Shown one piece after another: positions 1 through 8,135 of a stretch of 64,000 nucleotides of DNA (positions are counted from its first letter, which is position 1; each line of letters opens with the position of its first letter). The translations under genes and the position numbers were made by a program. The stretch covers positions 248,001 through 312,000 of the forward strand of contig OX638352.1 in assembly GCA_951813545.1 (NCBI GenBank), in the 5' to 3' direction. The notes beneath the pieces are model-generated. The model was given only the letters and a program-made list of their open reading frames with translations. It did no database searches and was not told the DNA's origin. The stretch comes from an uncultured Poribacteria bacterium. GTDB taxonomy: Bacteria; Poribacteria; WGA-4E; WGA-3G.

Positions 1-2
1 TT

Positions 3-839
3 CGATGTCGACCGATCGAACTGAAAGAAGAACGTCAAACTGTACTTCTCGTGGCACCAGAACATGAGGTAACAGCCATGGAACTGATAAGCCGCATTGA
101 CGCAATCGTCACAGACAATGAAATGGCGGCACAATCTGAAGAGAACGCGGAAGCACTCAAGCAACGCGACATGGCGGTCGTTCAAGAAGACACGAGCCAA
201 CAGACGGACCCCAACGATTCGACGGAACTCATACTCGCCGAACGCGAAGGTATCGGCAGTGTCGTCTATGTTACCGGAAAGGGATATGAAATCCGCGTCG
301 GTCCCGAACCGTACGTCACCGTCCCAGAGAACGATTGGGAAGAGTTCACAGACTTTAGCGCACAACGTCAAGAGTTTGTTATCCTCCTGCGCCACGAATA
401 CCCTGACCTTTTCGAGTGGATTCAAGAGGGAAAATTACTCGCAGAATTCATCCGTCTCATCGAAATGACATATCAAGATGGAGCACCTACCCCGGTTTCC
501 GACAGACACCGTGATGCCGATGCTGAGGAATTCGATGCAACGCCTTACCATCCGTTTGCCCAATTGAGTCTCACTGTCGCAGTTGTTTCGTTGATCGCGG
601 TGCTTTTTCAGGTCCCGTGGTATGTAAATCTCGTGCTGGCAGTTGTTGCTGTGGCATCGGCGGTTGTCGCGAAATATCAGATTGATGTAAGCGACGGAGA
701 ATCGACAGGTATCCCGATGGCACTCGGTGCGATTGTGCTTGCGTGTCTTGTCGTTGTCTTCGCGTGGTGGTTGGACCAGCGTCCAGAACCGGTAGAACCA
801 GCAAATCCATCCGTCCGAGAGATGATTGAGGATCGGTAG
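3..839 (+). CDS. Hypothetical membrane protein, 5' partial
   Basis: The reading frame is open to the left edge of the window, with coding-like codons upstream of the first possible start (GTG at 51), so the gene probably begins outside the window. The visible part has an acidic, polar N-terminal half of about 170 residues, then three hydrophobic segments near residues 171-190, 193-209 and 222-241 counted from GTG 51, and a short charged tail. This suggests a soluble cytoplasmic part anchored by a C-terminal membrane domain. I do not recognise a family or catalytic motif. The next gene starts about 125 bp downstream on the same strand, so no tight operon is evident. Confidence 0.65.
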   Translation, partial: RCRPIELKEERQTVLLVAPEHEVTAMELISRIDAIVTDNEMAAQSEENAEALKQRDMAVVQEDTSQQTDPNDSTELILAEREGIGSVVYVTGKGYEIRVGPEPYVTVPENDWEEFTDFSAQRQEFVILLRHEYPDLFEWIQEGKLLAEFIRLIEMTYQDGAPTPVSDRHRDADAEEFDATPYHPFAQLSLTVAVVSLIAVLFQVPWYVNLVLAVVAVASAVVAKYQIDVSDGESTGIPMALGAIVLACLVVVFAWWLDQRPEPVEPANPSVREMIEDR

Positions 840-964
840 GTATCCTTTTGAATCACTGATCCGTCTTCCGGTAGGCGTAAAGGGAGAAAGGCGGCTTTCT
901 CTCCTAAATGTAGTACACTTTTTACAATTCCACCAGAGGTGGTGTTTGTGTGCGGAAGGCAGCC

Positions 965-2893
965 ATGTCAGTAAAAGAACATCAACCTCAGATTGGTACT
1001 GAAACGACTTCGCTTCTTCTCCCACTCGCCATCGGTGTTGTTCTGATTTTACTCAATGCGTACTGGATTGCATTAGTTAGTGGTATCCACCACTCCCTGA
1101 ACCCCGCCTATGCATCTCTGTTTATTGCCCCGATTGTGAACCTCTTTTTTGGGGTGCTGCTTAACACATTGTTAAAGCGGGTCCGTCCGCAACTCGCCTT
1201 GAGTCGCGCACAACTCCTCTTAGTCTACCAGATGTTGGTGATGCTTTGCGTGGTCTCTGGACACAACCCGATGGACTTCATCTTAGGAATCCTCGCGCAT
1301 CCCTTCTGGTTCGCCACCTTTGAAAATGAATACGCAGCCCTTTTTCATAGGTATATTCCACCATGGTTCACGATCCAAGACAAAAGTGCCCTCACCGGTT
1401 TCTTTGAAGGCAATTCGACTTTATACACAGCAAAACACCTGTCAGCCTGGATAGGTCCCACGCTGCTTTGGTCTTTTGTCACGTTCGTTCTTTTCTTCAT
1501 CTTGATGTGCTTTAACAGCATTCAGCGTTTGCAGTGGAGCGAACGAGAACGACTGAGTTATCCGATTGCACAACTTCCGATAGAGATGACCACCCCGCAA
1601 TTTTTCTCAAGGCGGTTGTTGTGGCTCGGATTCGGCATCTGTGCGGCAGTAGAACTCCTCAATGGACTCCACTTTCTCTATCCTTTTGTGCCCGCTGTGC
1701 CACTCAAAATCCCCGACTTCAGCGCGAAAATATTTACGACGAAACCTTGGAGTGCTATCGGCTGGCTTCCACTCTTCTTCTATCCTTGGGTCATCGGCTT
1801 GACCTTCTTTGTACCGCTCGAACTTTCGTTTTCGGTCTGGTTCTTTTTTCTATTTACAAAATTTCAGTTGATTTTAGGGAGCATCGGCGGTTGGAAATCG
1901 CTACCCGGGTTTCCTTATTACAATCAACAGGGTATTGGCGCATGGTTGACGCTTGGAATTTTAATCCTATGGGTAAGCCGTAAACATCTCAAAACGGTGT
2001 TTTCTACGGCATTGAAGCCTTCCACTTCCACAAACGAACCGTTTCAATATCGCACTGCTCTACTCGGCATTTTGACGGGTATTTCAATCCTTGTTATCAT
2101 CTTCCAGCAGGCGGGTATGTCTGTCGGGATTCTCCTCGCCTTTCTATCTCTCTACTTTGTCATGTCCATCGCCATAACATACGCGCGGGCAGCGGTTGGT
2201 GTGCCTTATCATGAAGTCATTTGGACGCATCCACAACTGATGCTCGTCTCGGTTTTAGGTGTCCGACGGATCGGCGCGTCGAATTTAACACTTCTTTCTT
2301 TTTTATACCCGTACGTTCGAGATAACGTCTCACACCCGATGCCGAGTCAGTTAGAAGGGTTTAAAATCGCGGAACGCGCGCCAGTCTCTCAAAAAAAAAT
2401 GGCGATTGCCATGATAGTTGCTCTATTGATTGCTACTCCGGTTTCGTTCTGGGCGTATTTGCATCTCATATATCAACACGGTGCGGTTCGCACCGAGGGA
2501 TACATTATCGGTATCGGCTTTGAAACCTTTGAACGTTTGCTACTGCCGTGGTTGCAACAGCCACATGCTACGGATAGCACAGGATTGAGTTTCACAGCTT
2601 TTGCCTCGTTGTTCACATTGGCATTAATGTTTCTCAGAAGGCAGTTTATTTGGTTTCCGTTCCATCCAGCAGGCTATGCACTCGGTTTATCAGCGGGGAT
2701 GGTTTGGGTCTGGAGCGCGGTATGTGTCGGTTGGATCATCAAGGCGGTTCTACTCAAATTCGGAGGCTTGCGAATCTATCGGAAGGCAGCCCCATTTTTT
2801 GTTGGGGTGATTTTGGGGGACTTTTTGATCGGCACGTTTTGGAGTTTAGTGGGTGCTATCTTTGAGATACCGGTGTATCGGGTCTGGTATTAA
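965..2893 (+). CDS. Polytopic membrane protein, DUF6785-like
   Basis: A protein of about 642 residues made almost entirely of hydrophobic segments (roughly 13-15 predicted helices) separated by short loops. It contains an early SRAQLLLVYQML segment and a GHNPMDFIL segment typical, as I recall, of the large DUF6784/DUF6785 (OPT-like) membrane family that is abundant in Poribacteria and planctomycete-like genomes. Its substrate is unknown; a transport role is inference from topology. Two starts are possible. I prefer ATG 965, preceded by GGAAGG at 954-959; GTG 950, preceded by AGAGGTGG, would add five residues. No partner gene is adjacent. Confidence 0.8.
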   Translation: MSVKEHQPQIGTETTSLLLPLAIGVVLILLNAYWIALVSGIHHSLNPAYASLFIAPIVNLFFGVLLNTLLKRVRPQLALSRAQLLLVYQMLVMLCVVSGHNPMDFILGILAHPFWFATFENEYAALFHRYIPPWFTIQDKSALTGFFEGNSTLYTAKHLSAWIGPTLLWSFVTFVLFFILMCFNSIQRLQWSERERLSYPIAQLPIEMTTPQFFSRRLLWLGFGICAAVELLNGLHFLYPFVPAVPLKIPDFSAKIFTTKPWSAIGWLPLFFYPWVIGLTFFVPLELSFSVWFFFLFTKFQLILGSIGGWKSLPGFPYYNQQGIGAWLTLGILILWVSRKHLKTVFSTALKPSTSTNEPFQYRTALLGILTGISILVIIFQQAGMSVGILLAFLSLYFVMSIAITYARAAVGVPYHEVIWTHPQLMLVSVLGVRRIGASNLTLLSFLYPYVRDNVSHPMPSQLEGFKIAERAPVSQKKMAIAMIVALLIATPVSFWAYLHLIYQHGAVRTEGYIIGIGFETFERLLLPWLQQPHATDSTGLSFTAFASLFTLALMFLRRQFIWFPFHPAGYALGLSAGMVWVWSAVCVGWIIKAVLLKFGGLRIYRKAAPFFVGVILGDFLIGTFWSLVGAIFEIPVYRVWY

Positions 2894-2966
2894 TGCCATA
2901 ACAGGCACAACATAAGATCTGGCTTCACATCAACCTATCCTACCTCCCTGATAAACCGATTTTAAG

Positions 2967-2995
2967 TTGACTTTTTAACAAATAGAGGATAAAGT
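2967..2995 (+). promoter_or_regulatory. Putative sigma70-type promoter of the hicAB locus
   Basis: TTGACT (2967-2972), 17-bp spacer, TAAAGT (2990-2995). It lies about 75 bp upstream of the hicA remnant and is the best -35/-10 pair in the AT-rich gap after the membrane protein gene. Nothing else was seen between 2894 and 3069. Confidence 0.4.
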
Positions 2996-3069
2996 TAATA
3001 AACACAATAACTGGAATTATTCATTCACAGTTGCCGTTCTTAAAGCGTGCTTACGTTCTGGGGATAGAT

Positions 3070-3330
3070 GTGCGTTTAAACAGAAAGCATCAAAGGACAT
3101 TGGAGGTTATCTTTAGCACACAAGTCCCCGCCACATTGCCATAGCGACGTATTGAAGCCCTTTTCATGGCACTTGGTGCAACAAAAGAGGAAGGACGCGG
3201 ATCTTCCGTGACCTTCAAATTGAAGGAGGAACCTGTCACGTTTCACCGGCCTCATCCTCAAAAAGAGGCAAAACGATACCACGTACGCGATGCGCGAGAT
3301 TTCCTTAAAAAAGCAGGAATAACACCATGA
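3070..3330 (+). pseudogene. hicA: HicA-type mRNA interferase toxin with internal stop
   Basis: Reading 3070-3330 gives an 86-codon product matching the HicA variant that begins with NRKHQRTLE, continues through IEALFMALGA, the glycine-rich GRGSS turn and FHRPHP, and ends in RDFLKKAGITP. The frame is broken once: codon 3142-3144 is TAG where homologues have the Trp of a P-W-R motif, a one-base TGG to TAG change. The likely start is GTG 3070 with GGGGA just upstream. Its TGA overlaps the hicB ATG (ATGA), as in intact hicAB operons. HicA family members are small dsRBD-fold ribonucleases that cleave mRNA. With the stop, only a fragment from ATG 3166 could be made, so the toxin is probably inactive, unless this is a sequencing error. 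Confidence 0.75.
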
Positions 3331-3581
3331 AAACAATGACATACAGAGGATATACAGCAGAAATTATCTATAGCGACGAAGATGAGTGTTTTGTTGGCCA
3401 TGTTGTCGATCCTGGTGATGATATTATAGGTTTCCACGGAGATACCGATGAAGAACTACGGACTGCCTTTGAAGACGTGGTGGATCTCCACATCAAAGTC
3501 AAAGAGCAACCAGAGAACCCACCGCAAAAACACTTCGCAGGGCGGTTGCTATCGCGGCTACGTCAAGTTCTACATCTGTAG
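3327..3581 (+). CDS. hicB: HicB-type antitoxin, C-terminally truncated
   Basis: An 84-residue protein with the HicB partial RNase H fold: YRGYTAEIIYSDEDECFVGHV, followed by DIIGFHGDTDEELRTAFEDVVD. HicB binds and neutralises HicA and usually carries a C-terminal ribbon-helix-helix domain that represses the operon, for a total of about 110 residues. Here the reading frame ends where that domain should begin, and neither alternative frame restores it. It overlaps the broken hicA by 4 bp (ATGA). Both partners therefore look decayed. Loss of the DNA-binding domain suggests autoregulation would be lost (inference). Confidence 0.75.
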   Translation: MKTMTYRGYTAEIIYSDEDECFVGHVVDPGDDIIGFHGDTDEELRTAFEDVVDLHIKVKEQPENPPQKHFAGRLLSRLRQVLHL

Positions 3582-3591
3582 AAGTAGTATG

Positions 3592-3617
3592 TTTATTCCG
3601 CCCATTATTGGAATAAA
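3592..3617 (+). other. AT-rich inverted repeat after hicB
   Basis: TTTATTCC (3592-3599) pairs with GGAATAAA (3610-3617) across a 10-nt loop, between hicB and the glycosyltransferase gene. It is a perfect but weak stem without a following T-run, so it may be a weak attenuator or have no function. Confidence 0.35.
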
Positions 3618-3642
3618 ACCGCAAGAATAAGGAATTTTACCG

Positions 3643-4332
3643 GTGAAGACTTGCGTCATTGTTTTTGCTAAAAATCCAGTGCCGAACCAGGTCAAAACGA
3701 GGCTTGTCCCGTCCATCTCGCCGGAACAAGCGGCGGCACTGTATACGGCGTTTCTCACAGATTGGTGTGAGACGCTCGCCAAACTCTCCGGTGTGGACTT
3801 AATCATTGCCCATACACCCTCAGAGGCACAGTCGGATTTACAAGCGTTAATCGGAGACGCTGCTATCTACATTCCACAAATAGGGGCGGGGCTCGGAGAA
3901 CGACTCACCTCAGCAACAGAGTGGGCGGCGGAACATGGATATACGAAAATACTACTCGTTGGCTCCGATAGTCCGACGCTACCGATTTCATATATCTCAC
4001 AAGCACTCACACTACTTGACTCACGAAACACCGTCATCGGACCGAGTACAGATGGCGGCTATTACCTCATCGGTTTTTCAGTAGAAACCTTGGTAATCAC
4101 AGTCCCGCACGTGTTTGAGGAAATCGCATGGAGTACGGCAGATGTCTTCCAACAGACAGTTACACGCATCCGTGAAGTAGAAGTGACGCTTGGACTCCTA
4201 CCCCCATGGTATGACATAGATACGGCTAAGGATTTGGCATTCTTGCATGCGCACATAGCAGCGATGCGACTTGCGGGCGACAGCGTCCAAGCAGTTAGAA
4301 CAGAATCTTTATTGGCAAAACTATTTTCATAA
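3643..4332 (+). CDS. TIGR04282-type arsenosugar biosynthesis glycosyltransferase-like protein
   Basis: A 229-residue protein of the DUF2064/TIGR04282 family, a small GT-A-fold nucleotidyl/glycosyltransferase. The N-terminal FAKNPVPNQVKTRLVPSIS segment is the family hallmark for nucleotide binding. LLVGSDSPTLP carries the conserved Asp, and GPSTDGGYYLIG is the second signature. Some relatives lie in arsenosugar gene clusters, hence the name. No ArsM methyltransferase or radical SAM partner is adjacent here, so the substrate is open. The start is GTG 3643, preceded by AAGGA. The SDR gene follows after 18 bp and the PhyH gene after another 20 bp, forming an apparent three-gene operon. Confidence 0.85.
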   Translation: MKTCVIVFAKNPVPNQVKTRLVPSISPEQAAALYTAFLTDWCETLAKLSGVDLIIAHTPSEAQSDLQALIGDAAIYIPQIGAGLGERLTSATEWAAEHGYTKILLVGSDSPTLPISYISQALTLLDSRNTVIGPSTDGGYYLIGFSVETLVITVPHVFEEIAWSTADVFQQTVTRIREVEVTLGLLPPWYDIDTAKDLAFLHAHIAAMRLAGDSVQAVRTESLLAKLFS

Positions 4333-4350
4333 AAAGAAAGGAACTCAATA

Positions 4351-5082
4351 ATGGGACAATTAGATGGAAAAGTTGCGATTGTAACAGGTGGAAACCGAGG
4401 CATCGGTAAAGGAATTGCGAGAGGACTTGCCGCTGAGGGTGCAAGCCTAACGATCGCTGCGAGGAACGCTGAACTCCTTGAGCAGACGGCGAACGAACTC
4501 CGTGCAAACGGCACAAAGGTGTTGGCTGTGCCAACCGATGTAACGGACGAGGCACAGATCAAAGCACTCTTTGAAAAAGCGATGGATGAATACGGACGTT
4601 TGGACATTCTCGTAAATAATGCTGGGGCATTCAATGCCGGTCCTATAGATGAACTCTCAACGGAGGATTGGGATTGGGTCGTCGGTGTGAATCTCCGCGC
4701 CCCGTTTCTCTGCACGCGTGAGGCATTCGGTATTATGAAGGCACAAGGTGAAGGTGGACGTATCATCAACGTTGGAAGTATCTCGTCGCATCGGGTTCGT
4801 CCGCGCACCGCGCCTTATAGTGCTACTAAATTCGGTATCTGGGGACTGACACAGGTAACAGCACTTGAAGGCAGGCCGCACGGCATCACAGCGAGTTGTT
4901 TGAAACCCGGCAACACATACGTGGAACGCATCCAGAACCGTTCAGAGGAACCTATGGAACCGATGATGGACGTTGACGCCCTCGCGCAAGCCGCTGTTCT
5001 GATGGCAACGCTTCCACCGAATATTAATATGTTAGACGCGACTGTCCTACCGGTCGGTCAGCTCTATGTTGGACGTGGATAA
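4351..5082 (+). CDS. SDR family NAD(P)-dependent oxidoreductase
   Basis: A 243-residue classical short-chain dehydrogenase. The cofactor motif TGGNRGIG is at about residues 12-19, NNAG near 89, the catalytic Ser in the VGSISSH strand and the YxxxK pair in YSATK. Family members oxidise or reduce alcohol/ketone groups using NAD(P). It starts at ATG 4351 after AAGGAACTC. It sits between a glycosyltransferase-like gene and a PhyH dioxygenase gene with about 20 bp gaps on each side, so the three probably act on a common substrate, which cannot be read from the sequence. Confidence 0.9.
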   Translation: MGQLDGKVAIVTGGNRGIGKGIARGLAAEGASLTIAARNAELLEQTANELRANGTKVLAVPTDVTDEAQIKALFEKAMDEYGRLDILVNNAGAFNAGPIDELSTEDWDWVVGVNLRAPFLCTREAFGIMKAQGEGGRIINVGSISSHRVRPRTAPYSATKFGIWGLTQVTALEGRPHGITASCLKPGNTYVERIQNRSEEPMEPMMDVDALAQAAVLMATLPPNINMLDATVLPVGQLYVGRG

Positions 5083-5102
5083 CGCACAACCGGAGACGCA
5101 TC

Positions 5103-6323
5103 ATGAAAGTCAACCGGACGCAATTCATGGAAGAAGGGTATCTCGTTCTGCGGGAAGTAATTCCACCGGAAGAATTGGATGCACTTCGAGAGAGTTATGA
5201 ACTGATGGTATCCCGCCAACGGGAAATTTGGGCGCGAGAACGTGCACCAAACGACCCACCCGGTGGTGTATGGGAGACTTCTCCACAACCGCGCTTACTC
5301 CTCGGACGCGATCCGCTCGCGGGACTTGTTGATGAAAAGACAGCGAGTACTATTGAGATTTGGGCGCACGAAAACATGCAAGGTGCAAGCACTGAGCTGC
5401 TCGGTGAGGAAGATGCCGGTGTTACCGAGATGATGCTCATGTGTAATCCAGTTAAAGACTGCGGACCTGCAGCCTGGCACCGCGACCATCACCCGATTGA
5501 TACAGCACCATTACAAGGTTATATTGACGATATTGTGGAGACAGGACCGCGCTACGTGCAGTGGAATCTTTCACTCTACGACGACAATGTGCTGTGGGTG
5601 TTGCCCGGTAGCCATTTACGCTTCAATACCGACGAAGAAAACCAACAATTGTTGGCGGATCCGAAAGTCCCGTTACCCGGTGCGGTTCAGACGCATCTCA
5701 ATGCCGGTGATGGGGTCGTTTACATTCTACCTATTCTGCACTGGGGTAGTAACTACAGTCGAAAAATGCGGCGCGCGATTCACGGTGGGTTTTCAAACCA
5801 CACGCACTATGAAGCATTCGATTACATAGATTACCTATCGCCGGAAGTGCAAGATAAGTTTCATCGGTGGAATGAACGTAGCGATCAAATGCAAGTGTGG
5901 ACCGAAAATGCGCTCCGGGCAGTCATCGAAAAGCGTTCCGATGCTTACCATACAGCACTCGAAAATCTGCACCCGGATAGAGGTCAAAAAGGGAAGATGC
6001 TATCAACTGTCTTTCTGTGCAAAGCCGCCTGTTTCGTTGCAATGGCACACGACTGTGATCTCACAGACATCCCTGATGACCTTAAGAACCGCGGAAAAGG
6101 TTTCCACGCTATCACACTGAATTGGGGACCACCGTTCGCTGAACGATTTACAAAGGAAGAAGCAGAGGTCCTTTGGGAACGCTTTAAGCCGCTTGACGCG
6201 CTTCTCAAAACCGACGAAGAACTGTACCTACCGGGTTTCCAATCGGGTCCGATGCATTACTATTTCAATGAAATGCCTGCTAATTTCGGCGTTGCAGATT
6301 TCATCAAAACATGGGAACTATAG
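5103..6323 (+). CDS. Phytanoyl-CoA dioxygenase family protein
   Basis: A 406-residue protein of the Fe(II)/2-oxoglutarate oxygenase PhyH family. The double-stranded beta-helix core carries the HxD motif in AWHRDHHPID (near residue 125), followed by YVQWNLSLYDDNVLWVLPGSH and a distal HWGSNYSRKMRRAIHGGF region expected to hold the third metal ligand and the 2-oxoglutarate-binding Arg. The C-terminal 130 residues are an extension beyond the usual core. ATG 5103 follows GGAGACGC. It is the third gene of the operon starting at 3643 and overlaps the convergent isomerase gene by 6 bp (6318-6323). Substrate unknown. Confidence 0.85.
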   Translation: MKVNRTQFMEEGYLVLREVIPPEELDALRESYELMVSRQREIWARERAPNDPPGGVWETSPQPRLLLGRDPLAGLVDEKTASTIEIWAHENMQGASTELLGEEDAGVTEMMLMCNPVKDCGPAAWHRDHHPIDTAPLQGYIDDIVETGPRYVQWNLSLYDDNVLWVLPGSHLRFNTDEENQQLLADPKVPLPGAVQTHLNAGDGVVYILPILHWGSNYSRKMRRAIHGGFSNHTHYEAFDYIDYLSPEVQDKFHRWNERSDQMQVWTENALRAVIEKRSDAYHTALENLHPDRGQKGKMLSTVFLCKAACFVAMAHDCDLTDIPDDLKNRGKGFHAITLNWGPPFAERFTKEEAEVLWERFKPLDALLKTDEELYLPGFQSGPMHYYFNEMPANFGVADFIKTWEL

Positions 6324-7112
6324 CCGTAAACCGAGCATCCCGCTGAGATAGAGATATGCCTCTTCGGTATAGTGTGGTAGGTTTTCGGGGTCCTCGACTT
6401 CCAGTTCCAACGTTAGGTCGCCTTGGTAGTCTACCGCTTGGAGGGTCTCAATAATCTCTTTGAGATTGAGTTCACCGCGCCCGATGCCGACAGACACAAC
6501 ACCGAGATGATCCTTGAGGTGTACCGCATATAGGCGCGATGCGAATTGACGAATTGCAGCAAGCGTGTTTACACCGGACGCGTGGAAATGTCCTGTATCA
6601 AGGCAGACCCCGACCCGCTCGTCGGGAATAGCATCTAAAACCGTTTGGAAATCCTCCGCCTGTTCAAGGACATTTCCGTGGTGCGGTTCAAGTGTCAACT
6701 TAATCTGACTTTCTGCGGGTATACGTTGCAATACCTCACGCACACAAGCGGTTACCCTATCCAATGCACCAGGGTCTGTCCTACGTTGCGCGCCGCTTGT
6801 CGTCAAATGTGTTGCCCCAAGTCCTTCAGCGATTTCGACACACCTCGCGATCGCACCTGCGCGTGCGTCAACATCGGCACTGTCTTGTCCACCCCATCCA
6901 GGCGGATAGAGTCCTGCACACTTCATCCCGGATGCGTCCACCTTCGCCTTCATAGTATCTATGTCAAATGCGTGTGCGGCATCCACGCTCCAGATAAGCG
7001 GTCCATGAATTTCCATGAGACGGTAGCCGATTTTCGGCGCGTTTTCCAAGGTTGCAGCAACCTCGTCTTCCGCGTAGCCTCGGTAACAGATCGAAGCACA
7101 GATAATGTCCAT
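6318..7112 (-). CDS. Sugar phosphate isomerase/epimerase (TIM barrel)
   Basis: A 264-residue xylose-isomerase-like TIM barrel. Candidate metal ligands lie at the strand ends: Glu in TLEPHHG, Asp and His in CLDTGHFH, His in AVHLKD, and Glu in LTLELEVED. I place the start at ATG 7112 (MDIICASICYRG) because AGGAG lies 6 nt upstream; an in-frame start eight codons further up has no ribosome-binding site. Family members isomerise or epimerise sugars or cyclitols. It converges on the PhyH gene with a 6-bp overlap and shares no operon with it. Confidence 0.85.
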   Translation of the reverse strand: MDIICASICYRGYAEDEVAATLENAPKIGYRLMEIHGPLIWSVDAAHAFDIDTMKAKVDASGMKCAGLYPPGWGGQDSADVDARAGAIARCVEIAEGLGATHLTTSGAQRRTDPGALDRVTACVREVLQRIPAESQIKLTLEPHHGNVLEQAEDFQTVLDAIPDERVGVCLDTGHFHASGVNTLAAIRQFASRLYAVHLKDHLGVVSVGIGRGELNLKEIIETLQAVDYQGDLTLELEVEDPENLPHYTEEAYLYLSGMLGLRL

Positions 7113-7203
7113 ATTATACTCCTGATGTTTTTGCACCTACCTATCTGGAATCAGCAAGTGCCTCCTCCACGAAGCGGTAAGTTTTCAAACTTTCATGTCT
7201 TCC

Positions 7204-7431
7204 TCAAGATTCCCTATACATCTCTGACGCTTCTTTTTCATATTCTTCTAGGGTTTCCTCAAGGTTAACGTGTAGCATTTCCAAGGCATCCTCTTTCGTA
7301 GCCTCTATACAATTCACCTCGGGGAGTTCCTCTATCCAACCAACCCACGCTTCGTCTTTTTGTTCAAGGAGAAGCGTAAAAGTTTCGCCGTACTCGCCTT
7401 CCAATATTTGAGCAACATGAGCTTTTGTCAT
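7204..7431 (-). CDS. Orphan HicB-like antitoxin domain protein
   Basis: A 75-residue protein with the HicB partial RNase H fold: FTLLLEQKDEAWVGWIEELPEVNCIEATKEDALEMLHVNLEETLEEY in substance. It lacks a C-terminal DNA-binding domain, as do many short HicB-like proteins of the type-1 family. AGGAGGC lies upstream of ATG 7431. No HicA-like reading frame lies on either side (7113-7203 and 7432-7571 are too short), so it is a solitary antitoxin or a HicB-like protein with another role. Confidence 0.7.
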   Translation of the reverse strand: MTKAHVAQILEGEYGETFTLLLEQKDEAWVGWIEELPEVNCIEATKEDALEMLHVNLEETLEEYEKEASEMYRES

Positions 7432-7506
7432 GTGTGCCTCCTTTCATGAGAGACGTTTAGAAACGAATTATCATATCATGTAACAACCCAATCGCTAAAA
7501 ATTCGC

Positions 7507-7534
7507 TTGAAAAATCGAATAAATAGCGTATAAT
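7507..7534 (+). promoter_or_regulatory. Putative sigma70 promoter of yjbQ
   Basis: TTGAAA (7507-7512), 16-bp spacer, TATAAT (7529-7534), ending about 37 bp before the yjbQ start codon. Confidence 0.55.
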
Positions 7535-7571
7535 AAACGGAATCAATCATCAAACTCGGAGCATACTGAAA

Positions 7572-7982
7572 GTGATTCAACAAATCGAAATAACTTTACC
7601 CGAATACCCGCGAGGTTTTCATCTCGTCACAGATGAAATTGTGAAATCGCTTGGTGAATTGCCGAAAGCAGGTATCCTGCATCTCTTTATTAAGCACACT
7701 TCTGCAGGATTGACTATCAACGAAAATGACGATCCGACAGTTCGAGAAGACTTCGCCAATAGCTTCGATCAACTCGTCAAGGAACGCGAACCGTTTTATA
7801 AACACACCATAGAAGGCGATGACGACATGCCAGCGCATATCAAAGCGTCGCTTGTCGGCTTTACCGTCTCCGTCCCGATTACCAACCACCGCCTCAATTT
7901 AGGCGTGTGGCAGGGCATCTATCTCTGCGAATTTCGGAACCGCGGGGGTAGGCGACACTTAACGGCGACGCTCTATTCTTAG
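7572..7982 (+). CDS. yjbQ: YjbQ family secondary thiamine-phosphate synthase
   Basis: A 136-residue YjbQ/UPF0047 protein, the usual full length. Signature segments are LHLFIKHTSAGLTINEN, DPTVREDF, the acidic-His patch EGDDDMPAHIKASLVG and LGVWQGIYLCEFR near the C-terminus. Members have weak thiamine-phosphate synthase activity, but the physiological role is not settled. The start is GTG 7572 with GGAG about 10 nt upstream, under a good promoter at 7507-7534. A thiamine diphosphokinase gene lies at 27.7 kb in the same window but is not linked. Confidence 0.9.
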   Translation: MIQQIEITLPEYPRGFHLVTDEIVKSLGELPKAGILHLFIKHTSAGLTINENDDPTVREDFANSFDQLVKEREPFYKHTIEGDDDMPAHIKASLVGFTVSVPITNHRLNLGVWQGIYLCEFRNRGGRRHLTATLYS

Positions 7983-8042
7983 TCTCTAAACGCGATGACC
8001 AGAGTATACTACCGCTTTGCCGACTTTGAACTTGTGGATAGG

Positions 8043-8101
8043 TTCGTAGTAGTGCGCTTCCTCGCACTATCCAAACGGGCAATGAATTGCCCTACTACGA
8101 A
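8043..8101 (+). repeat. Palindromic intergenic repeat, two nested hairpins
   Basis: TTCGTAGTAG (8043-8052) and CTACTACGAA (8092-8101) form a perfect outer inverted repeat. Inside are AGTGCG/CGCACT (loop cttcct) and GGGCAA-TGAA-TTGCCC (8077-8092). Read on the minus strand, the second hairpin is GTAGTAG followed by an arm, TTCA, and the complementary arm. The same scheme recurs at 24794-24888 and 42957-42984. It lies in the gap between yjbQ and the convergent isomerase gene. Confidence 0.65.
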
Positions 8102-8135
8102 CCAAATGACCTTCAATTTGAAACTTGATAAAGCA

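Noticed and set aside
435..1025. Minus-strand open frame of 196 codons
   Set aside because: It lies across the antisense of the first gene and the start of the DUF6785-like gene; the composition is not protein-like and no domain is seen.
3076..3342. Minus-strand open frame of 88 codons
   Set aside because: It is antisense to the hicA remnant, has no recognisable domain and no ribosome-binding site.
6645..7268. Plus-strand open frame of 207 codons
   Set aside because: It is antisense to the sugar isomerase gene; the Cys/Arg-rich translation is typical of a shadow frame.
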